Assembly: GCF_040869045.1 (NCBI RefSeq)
Contig: NC_090320.1
Coordinates: 141,506,941 to 141,570,940, forward strand
DNA length: 64,000 bases
Source of the DNA: Eurosta solidaginis
Taxonomy: Eukaryota; Arthropoda; Insecta; Diptera; Tephritidae
Direction: 5' to 3'
Each line of letters begins with the position of its first letter. The stretch's first letter is position 1. Below are positions 40,057 to 51,690 of this stretch, piece after piece. Position numbers and translations under genes: made by a program. The notes below the pieces were generated by a model. The model was not told where the DNA came from, did no database searches, and saw only the letters and a list, made by a program, of their open reading frames with translations.

Positions 40057-43000
40057 GTAACGACAGCCTTTTTGCAAACTATCCCCCTGAGCACCTACAC
40101 GCACGCGCACCACTGCTTTTCCAAATAGATATTCTTTGTAAACCAACTGCACGTTATGTGTGTATTTGTGTGAGTGTGGAACCAAATGCCGCAGCCAACA
40201 TACTTGACGCCTAGCAGGATTTTTGAGTGACTTGTAAGATTATGGGTTTGACTGCAAGTTAGATAGGAAAACGGGAGTAGCAACAGGAATACAAGAGGCT
40301 ATAAAAGAAGGGAAATGCCGCTTTTCACTTGCAAAAAGCAAAAGTCTTAGAGTCGAATGGACGCCTTTACTCGCAAGTGAAAGTGAAAGTGAACAGTGTG
40401 TAAAAGTGTACTGAATTTACCGCTTCTGAAAAGAAAAAACGGTGGTATAACATTTTTTTGTTGAAGTTCCGGAACCAAACGGGAATCAATCCTCGGTCAT
40501 CACCACCTATACATCATCAGAATCACCGGTAAGTCCCATACAACCACCCTAAGTTAGCCAAACCCCAAACATTAGTTGTACACTCAATCCCCGTTTGACC
40601 TTTCAAATGTCCTATATTAAAATTCCCCTTTTCTTTTTTCTTCACCAGCGCCGTGTCTGAATCCGGGAGGACTCACCACCGCCGGCTAGGCGAGCCAACC
40701 AAATAGACATACAAATAAACGCGACCCAAGGCACAGGAACCCACAGCAAACACCACGTGCACTCACCGGTGCGAGGCACGCAAGACACACAACCAAAAAC
40801 ACTACGGGAAATTCCAAATATCCTCGCCGGTGCGAGGCACCCAATACACACAACCAAAAATACTACGGCAAATTCCACATATCCTCGCCGGTGCGAGGCA
40901 TCCAACACCTACAACCACAAACTCCACTGCAACCCAACACACCAGCAGCATACTATCACATAACACCAACACCAGCGACTCATAACAAAATCCATTATAC
41001 AACATTGGTAAGAAACACTGGTAACATCGCGCAAGAACCAGCTTTACACAAGCAAGCATACCACAAAATCACGCAACATTCACCAACCCCGGCAACTTCA
41101 CACACCTTGCACAAACACACAGTATACTGGATGTCACACAGTAACAGAATACTAAGAATTTCGGTAATACTACAACACCAACAAGCCACATCGCATACCA
41201 ACCACCTCAACAAAACGAGCAATACATTCTCCTCATAATCAAACAAACAATATTACCAAATACCAACAGTACGCCAACAAACACGGTAAGCACAAATACA
41301 TTTAAGCAAGCAATCATTACAACAACCTGAGCAAGGACGTAAAACGGCAACACGACACAACGTCATCATAGCATCTCACATCAACAGCACAAATATCACA
41401 TCACATCACAAGGGTATCACCACATCAAGTCACATAGCACCACCATCACCCCATCCTATCACTCAAGTCGCCGCGTAAGTGTCAGCTGTCACCACTAGCA
41501 AACAAGTGGACTAAGGGAGCGACTTACACAGAGATCGCTGATAGGGAAAGCGCGCTGCTCATCACATTACAAACACATCACCAACACAGCACGGGGCGAC
41601 CAACACAAGGTCGCCAGTTTCAACGACTCAATTACCTTTTTTTCATTATTTATATTTTACGGAAATTTTTGCTTAGTTATAATTTTTATCTCACCTTTTC
41701 CATTTTTGTGAAATTTTTTTTACATAATTTGCTAGGCAATTGCGCTGAATTTTAATCGCCCTTAATTTTAAAGCACTTTTCGCATATTTTTTTTTTTTTT
41801 TTGATGTTCCCTTTTCTTTGATTTTGTGTTTTACATTCTTCTTTTTTTCACATTCTTTTGTTACATTCCTCTTATCCTATATTCAAAACGAAAAGGAATC
41901 CCATTGATTCTTTTAGGATTCGGGGTACTCCCAAAGAAAAAAAAGGAAAACTAGTAATCCACGTGGCAGGCCACGAGGATCTACTACGATTCACTCACAA
42001 ATCTACACATTTTAATTTTTCCTTGCTGTGTCTACAGCAGAACCAAGTCTTTATCACTTCCTTACTTTTTTTATTACCACAATCACTTTTAAGTACCTAT
42101 TTTTTCCTTTTTTTTTTGTTTATTTAACTCGAGCTCTACGAGTGTGTATACGCATATTCTGTTAGAAACCGGAACTAAAGTCTACCGTGGTGACAATTGT
42201 GAGTCAGTCCATGTGGATGAGTTTCCGTATAAAAGCATAGGAGAACTATTAGCATTATTGTTCTTTTTGTATTTCTTTTTATAAATTTTACTTACAGCTG
42301 CCTGCCTCTCCAGCTTTGGTACCATCGTCTGCAAATGACCGTGGTGAGTTAAACCATTGGTAATATAAAACACATTCATAAATCTTTTTCATTCTCTTAT
42401 TTTTTACACACTTACACCCATGGCATAACATACGTATACGCATCAGTTGATCACAAAAGGGTGTCCTATTTAGAGGTTTCAATTTTTTTTGTATTTCTTA
42501 ATTCTAGTTTCACTTTAATTCAAATAGCCTGGTTTTTCTTAATCCCTCGTTTGAAAGGATAGTAAGGGTGCCTCCCTCAACGAGTTCATATATTTTTTTC
42601 ATATTTCTTTAATTTTTGTTTATTTTTCTTATTTAAGCATAACTATTTTTAACATTTAATATTGTGGTTCAGGGTAGAAATAGATAACTTAAAATCCCAT
42701 AGTCATAGGTTGAAATAATTAGACATATAAGAGTGAACAAAACATTGTGAAAAACAAATTTAGTTAGAAAAAAAATGATTTAGTTCAAATTCCATAGTTG
42801 AATAGTAATAAGAATGATGCAGATCTAGATTTCTCTTTGTGTTAGTGTGGCTGTTGCCCTTGCGGCACACTAGGAATGAGTGAGGTGTTGCTACTAGACT
42901 GACAGACCATGTATTAGGCCCGACTTTAGACTTTAACAGACGGACGAAGTCAAGAAAAGGGAGCTCCACTCGGTTATCGGAGTCAAAGTGGAGTTCAAGG

Positions 43001-43286
43001 TTGTTCATGCCTCATGAGCAAGAGGGGTGGGATGACTCCACCTGACACGGACGGTCTCCTACCGCTTTCCTTTTTTGCTATCTTTCTATTGTTTTCTTTC
43101 CCTTTTTTTTGCCCCTTTTCTGGTCCCTGGTTTCCACCAATAGGCATGATAATTATGATTTTGTTCTTGTGACTGTGGGTCGAGGAAGGTGGCAAGAACC
43201 GCGCCTCAACGCCGACGAGCCTCAGCCGGGCTACCAGCATGCCAACCCGCCACCCTTCTCGCCCCAGACCAAGCAGTTGCATTACA
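40057..43286 (+). mobile_element. 3.2-kb TG...CA insert with promoter but no recognised protein
   Basis: It begins tgtaacgacagcc and ends gcagttgcattaca, with the 4-bp duplication atgt on both sides (40053-40056, 43287-43290). R copy 1 shows the empty site (actatatgtatgctta). A TATA box lies at about 40300 (ctataaaagaagg). A possible GT-AG intron runs from about 40529 (ccggtaagtc) to 40648 (ttcaccag). CA-rich low-complexity sequence spans 40750-41600. No gag, pol or transposase motif was found, and the two ends are not repeats of one another. It resembles a non-autonomous LTR-derived element, but this is unproven. Confidence 0.6.
40752..40915 (+). repeat. Three tandem ~63-bp units
   Basis: Units start ccggtgcgaggcacgcaaga, ccggtgcgaggcacccaata and ccggtgcgaggcatccaaca. 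Each is followed by cacaaccaaaaa-like and actacggcaaattcc sequence. Confidence 0.75.
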
Positions 43287-44546
43287 ATGTATGCTTAATA
43301 AAAATTAGCAAAATCGGAGAACGACCACGCCACACCGACTTTTAAACACAATTTTTTTTTAAGTCAAATTTTAAGAAATAATTTAATATCTTTACAGTAT
43401 ATAAGTCAATTATGTCAACATTCAACTCCAGTAATGATATGGTGCAACAAAATACAAAAATAAAAGAAAATTTCAAAATGGGCGTGGCTTCGCCCTTTTT
43501 AATTTATTTTGTCTAGGATACATTTAATGCCATAAGTCGAACAAAAATTTACCAATCCTTGTGAAATTTGGTAGGGGCTTAGATTCTAGGACGATAACTG
43601 TTTTCTGTGAAAAAAGATGAAATCGGTTGAAGCCACGCCCAGTTTTTATAGGCAGTCGACCGTATGTCCTTCCGCTCGGCCCTTAACACGATAACTTGAG
43701 CAAAAATCGATATATCTTTAGTAAACTTAGTTCACGTACTTTTTTAAACTCACTTAGTATTGGTATGAAAAGTGGCCGAAATCCGACTAAGACCACGCCC
43801 ATTTTTCCATATCGAAAATTACGAAAAATGAAAAAAATGCCATAATTCTATACCAAATTGGATTGGTTTATTGACGCAAAATAAAACTTTAGAAAAAAAC
43901 TTTGTAAAATGTGTGTGACACCTACCATATTAAGAAGAAGAAAATGAAAAAGTTCTGCAAGGCGAAATCAAAAGCCCTTGGAATCTTGGTTGGAATACTG
44001 TACGTGGTATTACATATATAAATAAATTAGCGGTACCCGACAGTTGTTGTTCTGGGTCAAAATGGGGCACATTTTGGTCAATATCTCGAAAAGGCCTTCA
44101 CATATACAACAACCATCACTCTCTTTTCAAAACCTCATTAATACCTTTATTTGATACCCATATCGTACAAACACATTATAGAGTCACCCCTGGTCCACTT
44201 TTAGGGCGATATCTCGAAAAGGTGTCCACCTATAGAACTAAGTCCCACGCCCTTTTAAAATACTCATTAACACCTTTCATTTGATACCCATATCGTACAA
44301 ACAAATTCTAGAGTCACCCCTGGTCCACCTTTATGGCGATATCTCGAAAAGGCGTCCACCTATAGAACTAAGGCCCACGCCCTTTTAAAATACTCATTAA
44401 CACTTTTCATTTAATATCCATATCGTACAAACAAATTATAGAATCACCCCTGGTCCACCTTTATGGCGATATCTCGAAAAGGTGTCCACTCATAAAACTA
44501 AGGCCCACTCCCTTTTAAAATACTCATTAACACCTTTCATTTGATA

Positions 44547-45544
44547 CACTCAGAGAAAAACGCCGTTCTAAAATCCAGCACCACCGGACTCAATTCAAGC
44601 TTTTCATGTTCTTACTTTTTTGTTCTTGAAAAACGAACGACCTGTTCTCAAACCAACAACCTTGTTCTTGAACTGACAACCATTTTCTTGAAAAGAGAAC
44701 GGCTGGTCTTAAAATATGAACAAATGTTCTATTAATGAGAACGATGTTCTTAAATTAAGAACAATGTTCTTAAATTAAGTTCAAGAAAAAAGAAACGGTA
44801 TAATTCGTGTGGACTACAATGTTAAATCCAACATTTGGCACAAGGTTTCAAACAGTTGAAGTGGCCCAGCGGCTACGATGTTGCGGTTGTAATCGTGTGG
44901 CTCGAGTTCGATCACCGCCAAACTCTGAAGTTTTTTATACAATTTCTTTAAATTCTATTTTTTTAACTCTTATTTTTCGCTGAGTTCCATTCACATATGC
45001 ACAGGTAATTCTCAATCTTGTTATCCAATGTTTTGAATATATATTCAGATTGCATCATCATAAAAGAACAATTTCTCAATAAGAGAAATATATGAGAAAA
45101 TGCATATTATGCGTTTTTTCTAATATTCTGGAATTTTAATAATGTTTTTTGTTATTAATATTTTTTATTAATGACAAAAAAATTATTTATTAATAAAAAA
45201 ATAAATAAATGGGTACTAATTAAAAGAATTACCTTTTCCACTCCCCCCAAATATCAAGCACAAACGTTCTTGAATTGAGACCGAAAAATTTTAAATCGAC
45301 CACAAATCGTTCTCGAAGCGTGAGAACGAAAAATCTTAAATCAAGCCCATGTAGTGCTCCAAATGAGCGCAGAAGGCTCACACATCAATACCAAAGTGGT
45401 CACAAAATACGAACGGTGTGCTTGGAAAAACTGTTCTTAAAACAAGCCCGCCGGTCACGAGTTAAGAAAAAACGTACTTAACAGAATTTTGTCAACGAAT
45501 GTTCTTAATTTTGAACTTGTTTCGTTCGATTTTTTCTCTGAGTG
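44547..45544. mobile_element. 998-bp terminal-inverted-repeat element with TA target duplication
   Basis: The ends CACTCAGAGAAAAA and tttttctctgagtg are inverted complements. They interrupt tttgatacccatatcg exactly between ta and ccc, with TA on both sides (44545-44546, 45545-45546). The interior has many gttctt/aagaac motifs in both orientations near both ends, and a tRNA-like stretch at 44858-44921. No transposase frame is present. It is a non-autonomous DNA element of a family I cannot name. Confidence 0.8.
44858..44921 (+). other. tRNA-like segment with A-box and B-box matches
   Basis: TGGCCCAGCGG matches a pol III A-box-like pattern, and about 40 bases on GAGTTCGATCACC resembles a B-box. 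The middle part (GGTTGTAATCG) recalls a threonine-type anticodon loop. Stems do not pair well, so it is not a functional tRNA. A tRNA-derived SINE head or tRNA pseudogene is possible. Confidence 0.35.
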
Positions 45545-46719
45545 TACCCATATCGTACAAACAAATTCTAGAGTCACCCCTGGTCCACCCTTATGGCGAT
45601 ATCTCGAAAAGGCGTCCACCTATAGAACTAAAGCCCACGCCCTTTTAAAATACTCATTAACACCTTTCATTTGATACCCATATCGTACAAACAAATTCTA
45701 GAGTCACCCCTGGTGGTCCACCTTTATGGCGATATCTCGAAAAGGCGTCCACCTATAGAACTAAGTCCCACACCCTTTTAAAATACTCATTAACACCTTT
45801 CATTTGATACCCATATCGTACAAACAAATTCTAGAGTCACCCCTGGTCCCTTTATGGCGATATCTCGAAAAGGCGTCCACCTATAGAACTGAGGCCCACG
45901 CCCTTTTAAAATACTCATTAACACCTTTCATTTGATACCCATATCGTACAAACAAATTCTAGAGTCACCCGTGGTCCACCTTTATGGCGATATCTCGAAA
46001 AGGCGTCCACCTATAGAACTAAGGCTCACGCCCTTTTAAAATACTCATTAACACCTTTCATTTAATACCCATATCGTACAAACAAATTATAGATTCACCC
46101 CTGGTCCACCTTTATGGCGATATCCCGAAAAGGCGTCCACCTATAGAACTAAGGCCCACGCCCTTTTAAAATACCTTTCATTTAATACCCATATCGTACA
46201 AACAAATTCTAGAGTCATCCCTGGTCCACCTTTATGACGATATCTCGAAAAGGCGCCCACCTATAGAACTAAGGCCCACTCCCTTTTAAAATACTCATTA
46301 ACACCTTTCATTTGATACCCATATCGTACAAACAAATTCTAGAGTCGCCCCTGGTCCACCTTTATGGCGGTATCTCTAAAAGGCGTCCACCTATAGAACT
46401 AAGCCCACCCCTTTTAAAATACTCATTAACACCACTCATTTGATACCCATATCGTACCAAAAAATTCTAGAGTCTGCCCTGGTCCACCTTTATGGCGATA
46501 TCCGTAAATGGCGTCCACCTATAGAACTATGGCCCACTCCCTCTCAAAAATATTATTTAATACCTTCCATTTGATACGCCTGTCATACAAATACATTCCA
46601 GGGTTACCCTAGGTTCATTTTCCTACATGGTGATTTTCCCTTATTTTATCTCCATAGCTCTCAGCTGAGTATGTTATGTTCGGTTACACCCGAACTTAGC
46701 CTTCCTTACTTGTTGAACA

Positions 46720-48376
46720 TAATTTTTGTTTTACAAGAGTTTTCGTTTAATGTTGGATAACTACCTGATTTTTAAATATATTAAGATGATTTTCGGTGAT
46801 TTTAATATAGTCAGCATCATCGCTCTCTGCGCTATGAACTGTATTAGCATATTCATCAAATAATTCATGTAAATTTATTTCAATTTCACTATTTGATGCC
46901 GCATACTACTTAGACCGTCAGCGATTACGTTTTCCTTTCATTTTATGTTATTTATATCGAAAGCGAACTCATTTAGTTTGATTTTCCATCTTTGGATTTT
47001 TGCATTAGGTTCTTTGATATTGTTAAGCCAAACTAAAGGCCGATGGTCTGTATTTATTACAAATCTTCGCCCAAAGAGATAGGGACGGAAATACTTCGTT
47101 GCCCAAACAATGGCTAATAATTCTTTTTCTATTTTACTGTAATTCTTTTCATGGCCATTTAATGTACGGCTTGCAAATGATACTACTTTACTTCTTGCAT
47201 CAGTGCAGCTCCTAACGCAAAATTTCTTGCATCAGTTACAAGTGTGAATGTTTTATTGAAATCGCGATGAACTGTAATAGGATAATTTTTGAGTAACGTT
47301 TTTAATTTTTCAAAAGCGTTTTTAAAATCTTTATCGTTTGTATTGATTTGCGTACCTTGTTTTAAATACTTAATAAGATGGTGAGCTATCTTTGGATAGT
47401 CTTTTATAAAACGTCTATAAAAACCGGTTATGCCTAAAACGATTTTTTTTTTTCTTTTTGTGTTTTGGGTAGAGCTATTTTATCTATAGTTCTAAGCTTT
47501 TCGGGGTTGGGTTTGATACCTTCAGCAGTGACAACATGGCCTAAGAATTCAGTTTCTTTTGCCAGAAAAGTGCATTTGTTAACCTGCAATTTCAAATTTG
47601 CTTGGATCAAACGTTTTGATACTTTCTCTATTGCTTCTAAATGTTCTTCTATACTTGTCAAAAAAATTAGAACGTCATCCAAATAAACTAAACAGATTGA
47701 ACCAATACATTATTTCAATACGTTGTTAATCAGTCTTTGAAAAGTTGCTGGCGCATTGCGGAGACCAAACGGCATGCGTAAGCACTCATAATGGCCAGTT
47801 GCTGTCGAAAACGCGGTTTTTGGAACGTCGTCGGGATGAACCTCTATTTGATGGAATCCCTTTGCCAACTCAAGGGTAGAAAAATATTGGCATTTGCCTA
47901 GTTTATCAAAAATAAACTTCGATAGTAATATCGTTTAGTTTCCGATAATCAATTACTATACGCCAGTTTTTTTTTTTATTAGAAGAATCTAGTTTTTTCG
48001 GAACGATCCATATTGGACTATTATAAGGACTATTTGATTGTCGAATTATGTTTTGTTTTAGCATGTTTTCAATCTGACTGTCAACTTCTGCTTTATGCAC
48101 CTCAGGATATCGATATAATTTAGAATAAACTGACATATCATGCTTCGTTGCAATCATATGTTTTATTTCATTAGTAAACGTGAGGTTGTCATCTTTATCG
48201 TAAAATACTTGTTTAAATTTACTAATAATTTTAAACATCTTTTCTTTTTCATATTCTTCTATGTGGCTTGTTCGAATTTGCGACAATACGTTAGCTCTTT
48301 CAACTTCGCAATTAAAAACGACATTTTCTTTGTAAGCTAAATTTACATAAGCTTTTTCCTCCGTAGATAAAAACAA
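46720..48376 (-). pseudogene. Gypsy reverse transcriptase and RNase H
   Basis: From the right: NIIRQSNSPYNSPIWIVPKK and [13 protein letters not shown], then a frame break near 47906. Next are [29 protein letters not shown], the catalytic YLDD (VYLDDVLIFL, near 47680) and GHVVTAEGIKPNPEKL. RNase H ends with [15 protein letters not shown] and [14 protein letters not shown]. In-frame stops occur near 47690, 46905 and 46915, with further frame breaks near 47190-47440. The element is an insect 17.6/297-like gypsy by its gag-pol layout (inference). The downstream integrase is at 38398-39510. Confidence 0.85.
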
Positions 48377-48700
48377 TGTTATTACAGCATTGCTTGTAAT
48401 GAATTGTCGATTGCGTAAATCGATTATACAACTTAAATCTTTTAAAATTTTATTACCTATAAGTCCATCAAAGTTTTCATGAAAAACATATTCTAAAAAT
48501 TCTCAGTTTAATTCTTTAAATTAAATTCTTTAAATATTGGGAATTTACAAAGTTTTGTTATTGATATTTTAGTACCTAGCGCTCTTGCTACTACGTTCAC
48601 ATTTTGATTAAATTTAGGATGAAAATATTAGGATTAATTATACTAAATTCGGCGCCACTGCCAATTATAAATCTTAATACCTTCACGGGATTATTTATAA
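48377..48700 (-). pseudogene. Gypsy protease region
   Basis: The minus strand from about 48700 reads VKVLRFIIGSGAEFSIINPN. Aspartic proteases have Asp before the Ser/Thr-Gly pair, but here that position is Gly, so the catalytic residue is lost. Several stops follow before the RT frame. Confidence 0.65.
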
Positions 48701-49702
48701 CTATGTAAGGAAGTCTTGCTTGTCTGCTACAGGAAAATTTACATTCGAATTTCCTATCTCCATAGGTTCTACTTTTTGGTTAACATTATCAAAATTATAT
48801 GCTCTTTGATTCCTAAAAGCTGATTGCCTAATTTGGTTTGATCTACTGTCGGGGTTAAATTGTGGAACATTTCTATTTGTATTTTTTGAAAAATTTGATC
48901 GCCTTGTTTGACCTGTGGAATTGGAATTTGAGGGGTTATTACAATAAAAATTCAGGTTGAATTGCTGTTTATTTTGATAAGACGAAGTTTGTTGGCCTAT
49001 TGGTACTGCTACGTTATTGCAATTAGGCCTATTTGTACTACTAAATTGCCTTTCTTGAATGGAGCAGTTATTATAATTATCACTAAAGTTCGTTCTTATA
49101 CTTGAATTCAAATAATCTCTTTTTGCTGGACCAAACTGAGTGTAATGCTGATGTCTGGCATCTAATATTATCTTGAAGGCATCTTCTAATGTTTTCGGGT
49201 CTCTAGAGAATATCATAGTACGTGTTGGCTCAGGAAGATGATCTCTAAAAGTTTTAAGTGAAATCCTATTAACTTCTTCAGTTGTATAATCCTTATCTTT
49301 ATGGGCTAAGTTTCTATTATGAATCCTATTAGCAAGTTTTTTAATTTTGAAATAAAAATTTTCTATTGTTCCTTGTAATCTACAAGTTTTTAAATCATCC
49401 ATCAAGTCATTACTGCTATATTTTTTGCCAAAGTTTTTAATTAAAATATCTTTTAAAATCCGCCAATCAGTTACATTAGCGTACCTGTGAATTGCTTCCC
49501 TAGTTTTACCAACACATTTGTTTCTTATGTACCCATAAAGAATATTTTTATTAACATTGTCAAACTCTGCCATTGATGGAACAATATTTTCAACATGACT
49601 TTTAAAATCAGGTATCTTATTTGGATCGCTGCCGTCAAATTTTTTAATTTTTTTAATGCAGGTTAAAATTAAATTAAATTTGCTTATTTGTAAAGCATGC
49701 AT
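48701..49702 (-). pseudogene. Gypsy gag (open, 333 residues)
   Basis: The frame is open and contains a gag-like helical region (IKKFDGSDPNKIPDFKSHVE, WRILKDILIKNFGKKYSSND, IENFYFKIKKLANRIHNRN, FRDHLPEPTRTMIF). An Asn/Gln/Ser-rich tail ends EPMEIGNSNVNFPV. There is no zinc knuckle, as in several insect gypsy gags. The frame is intact although pol is broken. Other parts of the element are decayed, so it is listed as a pseudogene. Gag normally forms the particle shell. Confidence 0.75.
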
Positions 49703-50781
49703 ACTGAATTTTGTATATATATTTCCTAATTATATGTAAGTACGTAGGAGGAAAATATGCAAACTAAGTGCTCTCAGTAATCAAACAGAAAAGAAAATAA
49801 ACATGTACAAGTTGTAGTACTAAGTACTTATTGTTGTTGATAATTATAATTGTTCTTGTTCATGTCATTTGCTATGCTACTTGCTGTTGCTAGCCACTTC
49901 TCCATTCTCCAGTTGATGACTTTGTTCAGTTAAATAAATGCGATGTAAACTTTGTTGTTGTCGTTCGGCTCCAAATACTGCTCCTCTTTTAGCAAGAGAT
50001 AATGTGTGTAGAGTTTAAGTTGCAATCGGTTCCCTGAGAGTGGGTTTCTAAATTCACGATTGTAAGTGACTATTTTTGTTTTACATGTACTTAGCACGTA
50101 TGGTCTATTTATTTAATTTTTTGTTTCTTATAGAGTTTTTGTTTTTATTAGAGGGAGTCAAGAAAACGATACAGTCAGTGTGTTATCAATGAGAGATCAA
50201 ATATTGTTGTTGGCTTTGTTTTCGACACAAAATATTCTTGTTTTATCTCAATCTGAGAGTCAAGATAAAATTTTTTGTATAACGGACAATTGATGCCGAT
50301 TAAAAGTTTTGCAAATTTTGCCCCTTCATAGAGATCGCACCTTAGATTTTTTATTTTTTTCCAATATTTGTTTCTTTTGCGGTTTTGTTGTTTTTTTTAA
50401 TAAACAGTTATTTTGAAAAGAAATATTTTCACTCAACTTAAGTTTTTATACAATATTTATTTGCCTTTTTTTCAATAAGTATAACTATAATTTGCGATTT
50501 TGTTGTGTTTAAATTTTCAGTTTTTTATCCAAAGACGAAAATGTTCACTTAACTCCACAAAATATTTGACGATTTGCACATAACAAAACATTGACCTAGC
50601 AAAAGGTCACAGTTTTTCAATCAAATAATATTGGTTTTTGGTGCTACCAATTTCACAATTTTATATTTTCTAATATTTCTTTTTGTTCCAACTTCAGGTT
50701 ATACTTATATCAGTTCAATTTTCCATTAACAAGTCTTTAATTCTGTTTAAATATTGTTTTTATATTTTTTTCCTCGTCGCC
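49703..50781 (-). other. Gypsy 5' leader
   Basis: This is AT-rich sequence between the 5' LTR and gag, with no coding content. Directly inside the LTR the minus strand reads TGGCGACGAGG, a plausible primer-binding start. Confidence 0.6.
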
Positions 50782-51050
50782 ATTAACATTATAAAAAAAC
50801 ACAAACGCACTCTTTGCTGTCTGGAAAATAACTCGGCTTCTTTATTTCAGTAAATTTTATAAAACGTTAGTTATCTAAAACTTACGACTAATTTCGCCTC
50901 TTTAAATTACTCTCCTTAGTCTTAGTATATTTATTCTTAAAACTATGTTACTTATTTAAGAGAAATATGTGTATCCTATTTGTTAAAAGTAAGTAAATGT
51001 ATGTACGTATAAAAGTATGTACAGAGGTACATATGGGTCCTTATATTACA
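50782..51050 (-). repeat. Gypsy 5' LTR
   Basis: This is the uninterrupted LTR of about 268 bp. It pairs with 18647-18849 plus 37734-37791, and its continuous aaaagtaagtaaatg shows the copia empty site. Exact ends are uncertain by a few bases because the two LTR junctions differ just outside. Confidence 0.75.
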
Positions 51051-51690
51051 ATACACTGTAAAGATATTAAATTTTTTGTTAAAATTTGACTTAAAAAAAA
51101 TTTTTTTTAAGTGGGCGTGGTCGTTCTCCGATTTTTTTAGTTTTTATTAAGCATACATATAGCAATAGGAGTAACGTTCCTGTCAAATTTCATCATGATA
51201 TCTTCAACGACTGCCAAATTACAGCTTGCAAAACTTTTAAATTACCTTCTTTTGAAAGTGGGCTGTGCCACGCCCATTGTCCAAAATTTTACTAGTTTTC
51301 TATTCTGCGTCATAAATTCAACCCACCTACCAAATTTATTTCGTCGCTTTATCCGTCTTTGTTAATGAATTATCGCACTTTCTCGGTTTTTCGAAATTTT
51401 CGATATCAAAAAAGTGGGCGTGGTTATAGTCCGATATCGTGCATTTTAAACAGCGATCTGAGATGAGTTCCCAGGCACCTACATACCAAATATCATCAAG
51501 ATACCTCAAAATTTACTCAAGTTATCGTGTTAACGGACGGACGGACATGGCTCAATCAAATTTTTTTAGATCCTGATGATTTTGATATATTGAAGTCTAT
51601 ATTTATTTCGATTCATTTATACCTGTACAACCAACCGTTGTCCAATCAAAGTTAATATACTCTGTGAGCTCTGCTCAACTGAGTATAAAA
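51051..51690 (-). repeat. Repeat family R, copy 2, right part
   Basis: It resumes R exactly where 18646 left off (tgtaaagatattaaattttt). It runs through aagtgggcgtggtcgttctc, gttaacggacggacggacat and agctctgctcaactgagtat to the R terminus. This continuity shows that everything from 18647 to 51050 was inserted. Confidence 0.8.

Larger units (their letters stand above)
44070..46600 (+). repeat. Tandem array of ~129-bp units (core of R copy 3)
   Basis: About twelve units are the best conserved of the three arrays: gatacccatatcgtacaaac, ggcgtccacctatagaacta and cccttttaaaatactcatta recur nearly unchanged. The array is interrupted at 44547-45544. One unit near 46165 lacks about 14 bp, and one near 45710 has a duplicated ggt. 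Confidence 0.85.
39512..46713 (+). repeat. Repeat family R, copy 3, interrupted twice
   Basis: The 5' end tatactcagttgggcagagc and the 3' end ccttccttacttgt frame the most complete R copy. Order: gtccgtccgtctgtccgtta, the ggactataaccacgcccact block, a further intergenic-type block, then the tandem core from about 44070. Two inserts split it: 40057-43286 and 44547-45544. The copy lies in the gypsy pol gene between RNase H and integrase. The two R ends share actcag(t/c)tgag, a weak terminal inverted repeat. Confidence 0.75.
18647..51050 (-). mobile_element. Ty3-gypsy element, heavily decayed and repeatedly invaded
   Basis: The 5' LTR is at the right (50782-51050). Leader, gag, protease and RT/RNase H then run leftward to about 46720, integrase is at 39510-38398, and the 3' LTR is in two pieces at the left (18647-18854 and 37734-37791). 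Both LTRs share ttataaaaaacacaaacgc and gggtccttatatta, with about 5% difference by eye. Both outer flanks are repeat R at the same internal site, so this is one insertion in R copy 2. Later insertions are R copy 3 (39512-46713), the palindrome at 37859-38352 and the copia element. No envelope gene is seen. Confidence 0.75.

Noticed and set aside
40891..41238. A 115-codon frame rich in His, Thr and Pro
   Set aside because: It translates CA-rich low-complexity DNA; no start context or homologous fold is evident.
44858..44921. A functional tRNA gene
   Set aside because: The A-box and B-box patterns are present, but acceptor, anticodon and T stems do not pair.
2320..46600. Tandem arrays as CRISPR
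   Set aside because: Units are contiguous, diverged and ~129 bp with no unique spacers; the window is eukaryotic.
38398..46720. Two unrelated gypsy remnants on either side of R copy 3
   Set aside because: The left part begins in the RNase H-integrase linker just where the right part ends, on the same strand, so one element split by R is simpler.
18647..51050. Two separate gypsy LTR insertions in R
   Set aside because: The outer flanks of the two LTRs are the two halves of one R copy at the same internal position, so a single gypsy insertion explains both.
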